Below the pieces are notes generated by a model. That model had not been told where the DNA came from. It did no database searches and saw only the letters and a list, made by a program, of their open reading frames with translations. A stretch of DNA of 22,336 nucleotides from assembly GCA_030824725.1 (NCBI GenBank), contig JAPJRE010000018.1, positions 1 to 22,336 on the forward strand, read 5' to 3'. Position numbers and translations under genes: made by a program. Below, in pieces: positions 15,185 to 22,200 of this stretch (positions are counted from its first letter, which is position 1; every line of letters begins with the position of its first letter). This stretch comes from Sphingomonas sp. (GTDB lineage Bacteria > Pseudomonadota > Alphaproteobacteria > Sphingomonadales > Sphingomonadaceae).

Positions 15185-16117
15185 ATGGCCACGATCGCAC
15201 GGCGCGGCGTCTCCGCCGCGACCAAAGCCGACGAAAATCTGCGGCAGCACGGCTTCTGCATCCTGCGGGATGTCGAGTCTCGGTCACGCATCGAGGAGAT
15301 CAATCGATCCCTCCATCCGCGTTTTGCCGCCACGCCTTTCTGCCAGGGCGGATTCTACGGCCCTCGGACAAAACGCTTCGGTGGCCTGCTGAAGCGCGCG
15401 CCGACGGTTGAAAGTCTTGTCCAAAACCCTGCCGTCATGCGCCTCGTCCACGCTATCCTCGAGCCCTGGTGCGACACGGTCCAGCTCAACCTCACGCAAG
15501 CGCTCGAGCTGCACCCGGGGGCGCCAGCGCAATTTCCGCACCGGGATCAGGACATGTGGCGCGGTCCGACCGGCGAGCTCGAATATCTCGTCAACGTCAT
15601 GTGGCCGATTTCGCCGTTCAAGGCCGAAAATGGGGCGACGCTGGTCTGGCCGGGGAGCCACAATGGCGGGCAGGGCGACGACGGCGCGGAGCCGGTCGCC
15701 ATCGAAGCGGATCCGGGATCGGCGATCATATTCCTGGGATCGACCCTCCATGGCGCCGGCGCGAATCGTTCAAACGCGGTGCGCCGAGGCATCATCGTCA
15801 GCTACTGCCTCGGCTGGCTGAAGCCCTATGAGAACCAGTGGCTGACCTATCCGCCCGAGGTGGCCAGCGCATTCTATCCCGAGCTTGCCGCGCTGGTCGG
15901 CTACCAGCAGCACCGCCCCAATCTCGGCAATTATGACGGGCAGTGCCCGTCCATCCTGCTCGGCGGCGATCCGCCAGACCATCTCGCCGCAATCGATGCT
16001 CTCCGGCCCGACCAGGAAGGCGCTCTGTCCGAATTCCTGCGGCAGCAAACCGATCAACTCCCCCCCCGGCTAGGGGGATTGCCGAAATCGAGCGCGGTCG
16101 GAACAAAAGAGAGGTGA
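15185..16117 (+). CDS. phyH: Phytanoyl-CoA dioxygenase (PhyH) family protein linked to luxI
   Basis: A 310-residue protein from ATG 15185 with a GAGGAGG ribosome binding site. It has the Fe(II)/2-oxoglutarate site: H119 and D121 in FPHRDQDMW, H189 in LHGAGANRS, and R200 as the likely 2-oxoglutarate anchor. The substrate is not known. Its position directly behind luxI suggests it hydroxylates the acyl chain of the signal or a product of the quorum-sensing regulon. It ends 63 bases before the first conjugation gene, on the same strand. Confidence 0.9.
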   Translation: MATIARRGVSAATKADENLRQHGFCILRDVESRSRIEEINRSLHPRFAATPFCQGGFYGPRTKRFGGLLKRAPTVESLVQNPAVMRLVHAILEPWCDTVQLNLTQALELHPGAPAQFPHRDQDMWRGPTGELEYLVNVMWPISPFKAENGATLVWPGSHNGGQGDDGAEPVAIEADPGSAIIFLGSTLHGAGANRSNAVRRGIIVSYCLGWLKPYENQWLTYPPEVASAFYPELAALVGYQQHRPNLGNYDGQCPSILLGGDPPDHLAAIDALRPDQEGALSEFLRQQTDQLPPRLGGLPKSSAVGTKER

Positions 16118-16180
16118 AATCCAACGGATAGCTGACGGCATTTCCCGACGCGGGAGCTGTCTCTCGCGGGGGAAGACCCG

Positions 16181-16519
16181 ATGCAACGTGCAATATTCGG
16201 CATGGCGATGCTCGCCCTCGCCACAGCCCTTCCAAGCGCACCGGCAGCGGCGAATGACCTGGGCTGCCAGGTTCTCCTGTGTCTTTCCAATCCCGGTGGC
16301 GCGACCCAATACGCGCAATGCGTGTCGCCGATGACCAAGCTATGGCAACGCTTGGCCACCGGCGGCGCCTTTCCCGGCTGTAGCGGCGGCGTCGCCCGCA
16401 CGAAGGTCTATGATCGCGATTCCACAACTCGCCGCCGGGTGGTCATCACGTTCAACGACGGCCGCAGCCAGACCTTCTCGCTGGCCGGCATCGAGCGTTT
16501 GGACGGCGGCCGCCGATGA
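16181..16519 (+). CDS. trbM: TrbM/KikA-like conjugal transfer protein
   Basis: A 112-residue protein with a signal peptide (about residues 1-24, ending PAAA). The small mature domain has four cysteines: the first pair in GCQVLLC, then AQC, then PGCSGG. This cysteine pattern followed by LWQRLATGG resembles TrbM of IncP-type transfer regions. It should be periplasmic. Its stop overlaps the start of the VirB1 gene (ATGA), which supports a transfer-operon role. Confidence 0.75.
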   Translation: MQRAIFGMAMLALATALPSAPAAANDLGCQVLLCLSNPGGATQYAQCVSPMTKLWQRLATGGAFPGCSGGVARTKVYDRDSTTRRRVVITFNDGRSQTFSLAGIERLDGGRR

Positions 16520-17181
16520 TCCTCGATGTCGCCACCCTTCTTTCGCTTGCAGGAGCTTGCGCACCGACGGTGGCGCCTGAGACGCTCATTTCGATCGTCC
16601 ACACGGAGAGCCGGTTCAACAGTCTCGCAATCGGGGTCAATAGTCCCGGCGTGCGCGCGCCAAAGCCCGCGACCAAGGCGCAGGCAATCGCTGCGGCGCG
16701 CAGCCTGATTGGTCGAGGCTACAACATCGATCTCGGCCTGGGACAGATTAACAGCGCCAATCTCGGCTGGCTGGGGCTTTCGGTCGAAAATGCGTTCGAA
16801 CCCTGCTCCAATCTGGCCGCCGCCGCGCGTGTCCTCGCGACCAACTACCAGGCGGTCGCGCGCCTTGCCCCGAGCCGGGATCATGCGATCGCGACCGCCC
16901 TGTCGATGTACAATACCGGCGACCGGCAGCGCGGCTTTCGCAATGGCTATGTCGCCAGGGTCTATGCCAGCGCGTCGGCCGTCATTCCGCTGATCCGTGG
17001 CACGGCGCCGGTGGCTGCCGCACCAGCGATTCCTCAATCTCTGCCCACCTTCGCTCCGCCACCCGACACCCCTGTTTCGCCACCGGCCGCAGCTGGGTGG
17101 AATACAGCGGCGAGGGCGAGCCAGGCCTCGCTCATGGTGTTCGGCGACGGGGCCGCATCTCAGAAAGGACAGCATCCATGA
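16516..17181 (+). CDS. virB1: VirB1/TrbN-like lytic transglycosylase of a type IV secretion system
   Basis: A 221-residue protein with an SLT-type lysozyme-like domain over about residues 1-155. The catalytic glutamate is in HTESRFNSLAIGVN, with GLGQINSANLGWLGL and ALSMYNTG following. The C-terminal 60 residues are rich in proline and alanine. This enzyme opens the peptidoglycan so that the conjugation channel can be built. It overlaps both neighbours by 4 bases (trbM upstream, virB2 downstream). No obvious signal peptide is seen; export may depend on the hydrophobic N-terminus (ILDVATLLSLAGACA). Confidence 0.9.
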   Translation: MILDVATLLSLAGACAPTVAPETLISIVHTESRFNSLAIGVNSPGVRAPKPATKAQAIAAARSLIGRGYNIDLGLGQINSANLGWLGLSVENAFEPCSNLAAAARVLATNYQAVARLAPSRDHAIATALSMYNTGDRQRGFRNGYVARVYASASAVIPLIRGTAPVAAAPAIPQSLPTFAPPPDTPVSPPAAAGWNTAARASQASLMVFGDGAASQKGQHP

Positions 17182-17310
17182 CAGCAATCACCGCCCACCC
17201 GGGCGGACGGCCCCAATGGGCGCGACTTCTGCTGCGCGTCATCGGCGTGATGGCATTGGCGCTGCTTGTCTCGATGCTGCTGAGCGATCCTGCACACGCG
17301 CAAGGTGCCG
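17178..17310 (+). pseudogene. virB2: 5' fragment of a VirB2/TrbC-like pilin gene
   Basis: The ATG at 17178 overlaps the virB1 stop (ATGA). The first 44 residues are a typical long pilin leader, with a basic start (TAITAHPGGRPQWARLLLR), a hydrophobic stretch (VIGVMALALLVSMLLSD) and a PAHAQG cleavage region. After that the pilin core, which should contain two membrane helices, is missing. The frame continues to a stop at 17492 only as an out-of-frame reading of the helicase fragment. No functional pilin can be made from this copy. Confidence 0.72.
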
Positions 17311-17839
17311 AGCGACCGGCACGATCGGCGCCGTCATCGACCTCATCAAAGGCCAGGCTCACATGCATCTGCCCGAGGCGGTGCTGGACCGCGAGCAACG
17401 CTTGGCCGACGCCGGACCCGAACCGGTCGAAGGCGAGTCTCGGAGGATCGCCCAGCTGCGAAGGCTACGGGACGTCGCCTACACCGAGCTGATGGCGGTG
17501 GATGCGTTCATCGATGGTCACACGCCCTTCGCCACCAAGCACGGCGTGAAGGGTGCGGAGTTCGAGAACGTGCTCGTCATCGTCGGCCGTGGCTGGAACA
17601 AGTATAATTTCGCGCAAATGCTGGAACGGCTCGACCCAGGCCCCCCGGCAGACAAGGTCGAATCCTTCGAGAGCAATCGCAACCTGTTCTACGTCGCGTG
17701 CTCCAGACCGAAGCGCCGATTGGCGCTGTTGTTCACCCAGATTCTAAGCGAGCTCGCGATGGCGAAGGTGACAGCTTTGTTCGGCGAGGCCAATGTGATC
17801 CCGCTTCCAGCAGATCCCGCGGGCGGGGCCGCGCCATGA
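17310..17839 (+). pseudogene. 3' fragment of a UvrD-like ATP-dependent helicase gene
   Basis: From about 17310, in a different frame from virB2, the sequence encodes the C-terminal domain of a UvrD/Rep-type helicase. It contains GTIGAVIDLIKGQAH, LRDVAYTELMAVDAFIDGHT, motif V in ATKHGVKGAEFENVLVIVGR, and motif VI in NLFYVACSRPKRRLALLF. The stop is at 17837-17839. The Walker A and most of the motor domains are absent. An internal ATG at 17363 could start a fragment of about 158 residues, but it has no good ribosome binding site. This fragment sits exactly where virB3 and the rest of a T4SS operon would be expected. Confidence 0.8.
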
Positions 17840-17859
17840 CCAAGGGAGAGGCACCACCG

Positions 17860-18122
17860 ATGGTGACGATCGCTGCCTAAACGGACCACGATCTTAGCCA
17901 GATTTTCTCTTGGCTCGAAGCGGAGCCGCCGCGGGAGACAGCACCTCTCATCCCAACAACAGCATGATCGCGAAGAGACACAATGCCGGCGAGCTCATCG
18001 TCCTGAAGGCCGGCAACGACATCGCGGCTTTCGCGCTCGGCGCTTTCGATCTCATCGATATCTTTAAGACCAAGCCGCCGTTCAGACGGATCGGCATCGG
18101 CCGGACGCTGGCGCACTATTGA
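17860..18122 (+). pseudogene. Disrupted GNAT-type acetyltransferase gene
   Basis: An ATG at 17860 with an AGGGAGAG ribosome binding site gives MVTIAA and then a stop. The same frame continues as DHDLSQIFSWLEAEPPRE. After a frameshift near 17955 the similarity goes on as NSMIAKRHNAGELIVLKAG, then NDIAAFALGAFDLIDIFKTK, then PPFRRIGIGRTLAHY and a stop. The RRIGIGRTLA segment resembles the acetyl-CoA-binding RxxGxGxxL motif of GNAT enzymes. With one nonsense codon, one frameshift and an early end, it is most likely dead. Confidence 0.5.
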
Positions 18123-18170
18123 ATCAGTCGAACTGCGGATACCGATAAGTAACCCCTTCCTATCCACTCA

Positions 18171-18374
18171 TCACACGGGTGGGGTGATGTCGGCCCAGTA
18201 GATGACTTCTTCCAGGATATGCATGCTTTCGGGATTTTCCCAGCCCTCACGGTCGCTATCCCATCGCCCGATCACAGGGAGGTCAACCTCCCAGAGCAGC
18301 AAGCGACGGCCGTCTTTCCGGTCTTCCGGCAAAGTGCCGATCGGCTCCCAAGGGATGTGCTTGGCGGTGATCAT
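18171..18374 (-). CDS. Small hypothetical protein
   Basis: A 67-residue protein from ATG 18374, preceded by a GAGGGA ribosome binding site. A longer in-frame start at 18554 exists, but its extra 60 residues look like random translation. The sequence is WEPIGTLPEDRKDGRRLLLW, then EVDLPVIGRWDSDREGW, then a YWADITPPV end. It is rich in Trp and acidic residues, has no signal or membrane segment, and resembles small proteins of the WxPIxxxPxDG..VLLW type common in phages and mobile elements. The function is unknown. Confidence 0.6.
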   Translation of the reverse strand: MITAKHIPWEPIGTLPEDRKDGRRLLLWEVDLPVIGRWDSDREGWENPESMHILEEVIYWADITPPV

Positions 18375-18637
18375 GCAAGTTCCCTCGCTCGATTCCATTG
18401 GTCCCGCATTTAGCCCATCTTTGTGCAGGCACGAAACCCAGCTGGTTGCCAACCTGTCGGGTTTCGGCAGCCCGAGCAGCTTTTCGGTGCGCCTTCGGCT
18501 TCTGACGCCAGACTTCGGTGCGTGAGCCGCCACTCGCTTGTGCGATGCTGGCACTGATTTAACATAAGATTGATTATCAGTCTTTTATCGTTCTATTTCA
18601 AATACTTAGATTACTTGCTCATTCGCGGTCTCCGGCA
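18375..18637. other. Intergenic region, partly AT-rich
   Basis: The interval is 263 bases long. Between about 18555 and 18625 the GC content falls sharply below that of the surroundings. This stretch includes a short imperfect inverted repeat (AAGATTGA/TCAGTCTT, 18566-18584, one G-U pair) followed by TTTTA on the plus strand. It may hold the promoter of the small gene to its left, a terminator for rightward transcription, or the edge of the AbiE insertion. No gene was seen. Confidence 0.35.
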
Positions 18638-19687
18638 TCAACGCCCGTTGATCGTCCCCTCGATCGCCGCCAGACCCTTCATCAACGCCTCGAATTTCGG
18701 CGGCGCGGCCATGAACATCTCCGACATCGCGCCATAGTCCCGCTCAAGCTTCTCCCAAGTCGCGCCATCGGGCGACAGGCGCAGCGTTCCAACCACGGCG
18801 GTGTCATAGGAGGCCGACCTGTCCGCGAACATCAGGCTCTTGTTGTGCACGACCTGCTCGAGCAGATCGATCCGCCCCATCGCCTCGTTCGTGATGCCCG
18901 CCTGGTCGAGCATCAGCACGTCATAATAATGGCGCGACATGCCCTCGCGCAGCTTGCCGTTATGATGGAGCGCATGAAGGATCGTGACCTTTTCCCAGAA
19001 GGTCCGCGCAACGGCCAGCGTCGGCACCTCGGTCACCGGATCCGCCAGTTCCTCGGGAAAGTCTTCGGCCAGATAGGGCAAGATCGGTCGAAGCGCGAAC
19101 GGTTCCGTGTCGCCGCGGGCGCCAAATTCCAGCTTGATGCGCGGCTTGATGTAACCGCTTTCATCCGCGCCGCCGTAATTCTCGCCATAGGCGAGCCCGT
19201 AACCCGAGGTGCGCGGATAGACGAAGAGCAGCGTCTGCTGGTCCTTGTCGTCGGGATCGAGCGCCAGGCTCCAGCCCTCGGCCGTGCCGAGAGCGACTTC
19301 GATTTCGCGCGCCAGGATCGGCATGGCGACCGTGGCGACATAAGCCTGTGCCGCCGCCTTGAGCGCCTTGGTCCGGCGCTCGCGCTCCTTGCCGGTAATG
19401 TCGCTGTCCATCGGCGAGGCGACTTCGCTGAGCAGCGGCGCCGCGCGGCTGATGGTGAGGTCGATATCTTCGGAGAAGCGCGCGATGATCCCATAGGCTT
19501 TCGACAGCGAGGTCCCGCCCTTGAAGGTCATGTGACCGGCGAGGTCGGGACACATGACGAGGCGGCGTAGCGTCCAGCAGACCCAGAAATCCTTCTCGAT
19601 GATGATCGGCGTCAGATCCCGCCGCGCCGCCGCTTCATCGATAAAGGCGCGCCGATCCTCGGCTGGTCTGCGTGCGAACTCATCCAT
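18638..19687 (-). CDS. abiEii: AbiEii-type nucleotidyltransferase toxin (type IV toxin-antitoxin)
   Basis: A 349-residue protein with the AbiEii/AbiGii nucleotidyltransferase motifs: KGGTSLSK (56-63), then the metal-binding SEDIDL (72-77, D74 and D76). Further conserved regions follow, including RIKLEFGARGDTEPF and the helical C-terminal half with FWEKVTILHALHHNGK. AbiEii toxins use nucleotides to block growth, for phage defence or plasmid maintenance. The ATG at 19687 overlaps the antitoxin gene by 8 bases and has no ribosome binding site of its own, which points to translational coupling. Confidence 0.92.
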   Translation of the reverse strand: MDEFARRPAEDRRAFIDEAAARRDLTPIIIEKDFWVCWTLRRLVMCPDLAGHMTFKGGTSLSKAYGIIARFSEDIDLTISRAAPLLSEVASPMDSDITGKERERRTKALKAAAQAYVATVAMPILAREIEVALGTAEGWSLALDPDDKDQQTLLFVYPRTSGYGLAYGENYGGADESGYIKPRIKLEFGARGDTEPFALRPILPYLAEDFPEELADPVTEVPTLAVARTFWEKVTILHALHHNGKLREGMSRHYYDVLMLDQAGITNEAMGRIDLLEQVVHNKSLMFADRSASYDTAVVGTLRLSPDGATWEKLERDYGAMSEMFMAAPPKFEALMKGLAAIEGTINGR

Positions 19688-20288
19688 TGCGGGCGGCGCC
19701 GATCTTTAAGACGACGTCGCCCATCCATCCGGGCATCTCGGCCCTGGCCTGGGCGAGCATCCGCATGTCGCGATCATCGAGGCGGGCGGCGAAGTGCCGG
19801 ATCTTGTCGCTATCGATATTGTCCTTCCCCAGATGCGCGAGCGCCTGCACGACCGCGTTGACCGAGTCCGGCGCATTGTCGAGCACCGGTGCGCGGCTGT
19901 GCTTGAGCGTCAGGCTGCGCCCGCCCGCTTGCCTGACCCGGGTGCGGCCGGTCGTGGCATAGCTGGCCCGGGCGGGAACCTGGGTCGATAGCCCGAGCCT
20001 GTTCGCCGCCGCCGCGCCCGACGGTGCGAGCTTGTCCCCGCTCTGCGTCGAGAGGGCCTTGGCGACATTGGCGGGATCGGGACTGAGCGCACCGAGCTTG
20101 TCATGCTGGCGCGGATAGTCATAAAGACCCCGGCCGATGCGCCGGATGTCGCCGGCGGTCACGAGGCGCGACAGCGCCATGTCGACCGACCCACGCGTCC
20201 CGAAGTCGACGAAGCTCTTGGGCGTGAACACCCAGCCGCGGCCCTTGCCGCGCACGCGCTTCATGATCCGATCGGCTACCGCAGACAC
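19680..20288 (-). CDS. abiEi: AbiEi-type antitoxin, DUF6088-like
   Basis: A 202-residue protein. The N-terminus forms a winged helix (RVRGKGRGWVFTPKSFVDFG, VDMALSRLVTAGDIRRIGRGLYDYP), followed by the AbiEi-type C-terminal domain (ANVAKALSTQSGDKLAPSGA, AANRLGLSTQVPARASYATT). AbiEi proteins repress their own promoter and neutralise AbiEii. The start is GTG at 20288 with a GGAG ribosome binding site at proper distance. An inverted repeat over the likely promoter (20305-20334) is a good candidate for its operator. Confidence 0.9.
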   Translation of the reverse strand: MSAVADRIMKRVRGKGRGWVFTPKSFVDFGTRGSVDMALSRLVTAGDIRRIGRGLYDYPRQHDKLGALSPDPANVAKALSTQSGDKLAPSGAAAANRLGLSTQVPARASYATTGRTRVRQAGGRSLTLKHSRAPVLDNAPDSVNAVVQALAHLGKDNIDSDKIRHFAARLDDRDMRMLAQARAEMPGWMGDVVLKIGAARNG

Positions 20289-20304
20289 TGGCTGTGCTCC
20301 TATC

Positions 20305-20334
20305 TGTTAGATAATAGCACGCTTTTTTCTAACA
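20305..20334 (-). promoter_or_regulatory. Probable abiE promoter with inverted repeat operator
   Basis: Arms TGTTAG (20305-20310) and CTAACA (20329-20334) flank 18 bases. Read on the minus strand, TTGTTA and TATCTA with a 16-base gap form a plausible -35/-10 pair that overlaps the two arms. The end of the -10-side arm is 17 bases from the GTG start. This fits autorepression by the AbiEi winged-helix protein. Confidence 0.55.
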
Positions 20335-20382
20335 AGCTAGAAGCGCGTATCAGCGCCTAAATTCGCTATTTTCCAAGATATT

Positions 20383-20410
20383 TTGGCATCGCATCCAGAT
20401 AGGATGCCAA
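20383..20410. repeat. Inverted repeat downstream of the relaxase gene
   Basis: Perfect 8-base arms TTGGCATC and GATGCCAA are separated by 12 bases, between the relaxase stop and the abiE promoter. It might act as a weak terminator for the leftward mobC-relaxase transcript, but no T-run follows on the minus strand. Confidence 0.35.
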
Positions 20411-20456
20411 GGCCACACAGGCAAGGTAGGCAAGCCGCCCGCGGGAGCGCCGGCCA

Positions 20457-21578
20457 TCATCGTTCCCGATCCCGGTGAGGCGGTGGCCGCCCCTCGTCCG
20501 CACCTGTGGGCGGCGAAACGCCCTCCGGCTCGTTTCGGCGCTCCTGCGGCGGCCGTTCGGATTGCAGTATCTCCCGTGCGCGCGCGAGCCGCCGCGACAC
20601 CGCCGGCGGCATCGCCGCCAGAAAGCCGGCGATTTCCTGCCCCAAGGCCCGATCTTCCGGTTTTCCGGTGGCGGCGAGCGCGACGGCGGCCTCGGCATAG
20701 GCGCCGCGGATCTGCTTCTGGCGCGCCAGCGCCATGACATCTTCCGGCCGGCGCTCCTGGTCGGCCGCACGCACGAAGCTTTGCGCCCGCAGTTCGTTGA
20801 GCTGCGCGAGATTGAGCCTGCGCCCCTCGGCCCCAAGCCGGGCATCGAGATGGAGCGCGGCTGACCGCACGCGCTTCTGGACATGACCGCGCGCCCGCCG
20901 GGGTGTCGCTTCCGCCGCGACACCGCGCGCGCGCAGCTCATGCGCGAAGGTCTCACGCATATGATGGAGATCCGCCTTGCGCGGATTGAAGCGGGTTCCG
21001 TCCGCCCCTTCGGTCGCCACCGTCAGATGGACGTGGGGATGATCGGTGTCGGTATGGAGCGCCAGCATATAGGCATGGTTCCCCTCGAACAGGATTCGCG
21101 CGAATGCCTGCGCCGCATCATGGAGCGTCTCGGCGTCGGTCGATCCCCCAGGCATCGACAGCACCAGCGACATGGACGTCGGCCGTTCCCGGCCATGTTC
21201 GTTCATGGCCTCGTCGAGCATCGCCCAGTCCTGAGCGATCGCCTTGAGCCGATCCGGCTCGGTGATAATCTCGCCCTCGCTCGATCGGACGGCGAGCTTC
21301 CCGTGGCGCGCCACATAGCCGAAATGCTCGGCGACATGATGAGCGCCATATTGCTTGCCGGAGACCTTCACCATCACCTCGGGCGCCTTGCGCACGATCC
21401 GCTCGAGCTTGGCGCGCGCCTCGGCCTGGCCCATCGACATCGGCCGGGCGGCCCCGCCCCCGCTTCCGCCCGGTTTGATCCGAACATAGGCGCCGCGCAG
21501 GGTCCGCTTGCCGCCTGCCGGCGGCCGCCAGGCCTCCATCAGGCTGGGAAGCGGGAGAACCCCCTCCTCCTCACGCAT
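20457..21578 (-). CDS. Relaxase/mobilisation nuclease (MobA/VirD2-like)
   Basis: A 373-residue protein when started at ATG 21578, which overlaps the MobC-like gene by 8 bases; a frame start at 21638 would run further into that gene. The relaxase histidine motif is HTDTDHPHVHLTV (the HxDxxHPHVHL pattern). Before it comes SGKQYGAHHVAEHFGYVAR, where a tyrosine is the likely nicking residue, and after it GTRFNPRKADLHHMRETFA. The C-terminal 130 residues are charged and helical (RRARGHVQKRVRSA onward) and may contact DNA. The protein should nick the element at its origin of transfer. It is complete at its 3' end, but no helicase or primase domain is attached. Confidence 0.9.
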   Translation of the reverse strand: MREEEGVLPLPSLMEAWRPPAGGKRTLRGAYVRIKPGGSGGGAARPMSMGQAEARAKLERIVRKAPEVMVKVSGKQYGAHHVAEHFGYVARHGKLAVRSSEGEIITEPDRLKAIAQDWAMLDEAMNEHGRERPTSMSLVLSMPGGSTDAETLHDAAQAFARILFEGNHAYMLALHTDTDHPHVHLTVATEGADGTRFNPRKADLHHMRETFAHELRARGVAAEATPRRARGHVQKRVRSAALHLDARLGAEGRRLNLAQLNELRAQSFVRAADQERRPEDVMALARQKQIRGAYAEAAVALAATGKPEDRALGQEIAGFLAAMPPAVSRRLARAREILQSERPPQERRNEPEGVSPPTGADEGRPPPHRDRER

Positions 21579-22107
21579 CGGCCATGTCCCAGTAGCGAAG
21601 ATCGCCCTTGAGCGCGGCCCCGAGACCGGCGAGCGCATCGACGATCTCGGACCTAAAGCTTGCGACCCTGGCCGCTTCCCGCGCGACGTCGAGGCCGGAT
21701 TCGACCATCACCGAGGCGTTGAGCGCGCGGGTCGCCTGGTTGAGGTTGATCCCGATCCGATTGAGCTCGCGCCACGCCTGCGCGACGGCCGCCCGCTCCT
21801 CGCGCGGCAAGGGCGCGTTTGCGCGCAAGCGCCGCGCCAGCAACGTGGTGATCCAGTCGGTACGCTTCATCCCCAGCACATCCGCCGCGCGGTCGAGCGC
21901 GGCGATCTCTTCCGGGATCAGCCGAACCTCGACCCGGCAGGTTGCGCGCTGGCGGGCGCGCGGCGCCTGATGCCCCTCCCCCGCCTCCATGGCCAAGGCG
22001 TCACCGATCAAGCGGCGCAGCAGCGCCGAGCGGCCGCCCGATACCGCCGCGAGCGCGGCGAAACGCTGGGCGACATCATCGTCGAGCCGAAAGGTGAGGA
22101 CGGGCAT
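21571..22107 (-). CDS. mobC: MobC-like relaxosome accessory protein
   Basis: A 178-residue protein from ATG 22107. Other in-frame starts at 22131 (ATG) and 22170 (TTG) cannot be excluded. The N-terminus, MPVLTFRLDDDVAQRFAALA, looks like a ribbon-helix-helix beta strand and helix. The C-terminal half carries the MobC-type segment with LNRIGINLNQATRALNA. Such proteins bind the origin of transfer and help the relaxase to open the DNA strands. The oriT-like hairpin at 22179-22200 lies just upstream, as is usual for mobC-relaxase pairs. Confidence 0.87.
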   Translation of the reverse strand: MPVLTFRLDDDVAQRFAALAAVSGGRSALLRRLIGDALAMEAGEGHQAPRARQRATCRVEVRLIPEEIAALDRAADVLGMKRTDWITTLLARRLRANAPLPREERAAVAQAWRELNRIGINLNQATRALNASVMVESGLDVAREAARVASFRSEIVDALAGLGAALKGDLRYWDMADA

Positions 22108-22178
22108 GTCCCCAACGCTATTGTCATACATCCCCGGCGCCAAGCCTATCCGGCCCTTACCTTTACTCAACTCATCTT

Positions 22179-22200
22179 ATAGTCTGCTTGGGCAGACTAT
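22179..22200. other. Candidate oriT hairpin upstream of mobC
   Basis: Perfect 9-base arms ATAGTCTGC (22179-22187) and GCAGACTAT (22192-22200) are separated by TTGG. The repeat stands immediately upstream of the mobC-relaxase operon, where oriT is commonly found in MOBP and MOBQ elements. It may also act as the operator for mobC. The nick site could not be identified with confidence. Confidence 0.5.

Noticed and set aside
16062..16080. A C-run/G-run pair near the phyH end as a terminator
   Set aside because: It lies inside the coding sequence, gives only a short stem, and no T-run follows.
16142..16175. An imperfect GC-rich stem between phyH and trbM as a terminator
   Set aside because: Pairing is interrupted and there is no T-run. 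It may be a leader structure but does not support separating the two genes.
16408..17187. A 259-codon frame on the minus strand
   Set aside because: It is antisense to trbM and virB1, which have overlapping starts and clear motifs.
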